Notes under the pieces: model-generated
The model's input: the letters and a program-made list of their open reading frames with translations, nothing else
Told to the model about the DNA's origin: nothing
Database searches by the model: none
Shown: piece by piece, positions 5,476 through 5,685 of the stretch
How positions within the stretch are numbered: position 1 is the stretch's first letter
How the letters are laid out: every line of letters begins with the position of its first letter
Position numbers and translations under genes: made by a program
Source: Candidatus Zixiibacteriota bacterium
GTDB lineage: Bacteria > Zixibacteria > MSB-5A5 > SM1-73
Direction of reading: 5' to 3'
Length of the DNA: 5,685 nt
Assembly: GCA_023127875.1 (NCBI GenBank)
Contig: JAGMFA010000134.1
Coordinates: 1-5,685, forward strand

Positions 5476-5685
5476 TTACTCATTGTTATACTTCCATCTC
5501 TCTAATGCAAATTCTACTAACTCATTTTCTCTTTCATTCATCTGTTCCATGTCCCATTTATCATATTTTGCTAATTCCCTTTGTATTCTTAAATTAGATT
5601 TTTCATAAATTGGTCTCTTCACATTAAATTCTTCTTCATTCCAAAAATCTTTATTTGATAATGTCTGATTCCATCCCGTTATTGT
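5476..5685 (-). CDS. C-terminal end of an HNH/DUF1524 (GmrSD-type) protein, partial
   Basis: The minus-strand frame is open from the window edge (5685) for 69 codons to TAA at 5476-5478, so only the C-terminus is present. It contains TGWNQTLSNKDFW near the start, then an LRIQRELAKYDKW stretch, and ends with a helix of the form R-x3-ELVEFALERW. This spacing (N-x2-LSN-x-F, K-x3-Y-x-S, W-x4-(M/I)-x2-R-x3-L-x3-A-x3-W) is what follows the HNH motif at the end of DUF1524 proteins. These are often fused to DUF262 in GmrSD-type modification-dependent restriction enzymes. The catalytic His and Asn residues and any DUF262 part would lie beyond the window. G+C is about 29% by hand count, far below the dcw genes, which suggests recent acquisition. 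The family call is from pattern memory, not a search. Confidence 0.72.
   Translation of the reverse strand, partial: TITGWNQTLSNKDFWNEEEFNVKRPIYEKSNLRIQRELAKYDKWDMEQMNERENELVEFALERWKYNNE

Noticed and set aside
5396..5480. Promoters for murC: TTGCCA-16-TAGTAC or TTACCT-17-TTATAC on the minus strand
   Set aside because: Each pair has one poor hexamer; the match is no better than expected by chance, and murC may be read from further upstream.
5301..5483. 60-codon minus-strand frame between the HNH-type gene and murC as an intact gene
   Set aside because: It overlaps the murC start by 17 nt, and its second half is a translation of the inverted repeat with no recognisable domain. I treat only its first codons as a possible remnant.
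1..5685. CRISPR array, tRNA, rRNA, riboswitch or insertion-sequence transposase
   Set aside because: No regularly spaced repeats, no tRNA-like fold with CCA-type ends, no rRNA segments and no transposase motifs were seen; the only cloverleaf-like fold (565-634) lacks tRNA consensus bases.

Overview
The window holds the distal end of a bacterial division and cell wall (dcw) cluster, all on the minus strand. Read in the direction of transcription, from high to low coordinates, the order is murC (UDP-MurNAc:L-alanine ligase), ftsQ (membrane divisome linker), ftsA (actin-like Z-ring anchor) and ftsZ (tubulin-like GTPase). The junctions are tight: 4 nt between murC and ftsQ, 14 nt between ftsQ and ftsA, and 28 nt between ftsA and ftsZ. 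This fits one transcription unit that links a cytoplasmic peptidoglycan-precursor step to Z-ring assembly. All four genes look intact. murB and ddl, which often lie between murC and ftsQ, are absent from this stretch.

The organism is a diderm-type or otherwise FtsA/FtsQ-using bacterium with roughly half G+C in the core genes. The FtsZ N-terminus, the MurC variants (EADEYDRSFL, EPEHLDYY) and the many short hairpin-type repeats recall uncultivated FCB-like candidate phyla such as Zixibacteria or WOR-3. This placement is from memory and is weak.

Upstream of murC (5318-5685) the character changes. The right edge carries the C-terminal 69 codons of an AT-rich gene (about 29% G+C by hand count). 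It ends in the pattern typical of HNH/DUF1524 proteins of the GmrSD type, a modification-dependent restriction family, so it looks like a horizontally acquired defence gene. Its stop overlaps an ATG that opens a second AT-rich reading frame, which runs after about 13 codons into G+C-richer repeat sequence. Next comes a long inverted repeat (5333-5387), and then murC.

Downstream of ftsZ (1-690) I recognise no gene. The stretch contains a 14-bp tandem repeat (11-42), a compound inverted repeat (156-219), a doubtful 33-codon ORF (258-359), a promoter-like sequence pointing left (428-455), a 70-bp nested palindrome (565-634) and a small hairpin that might be a weak terminator (635-653). The four essential genes are therefore bracketed on both sides by repeat-rich DNA, with a probable foreign gene on one flank.
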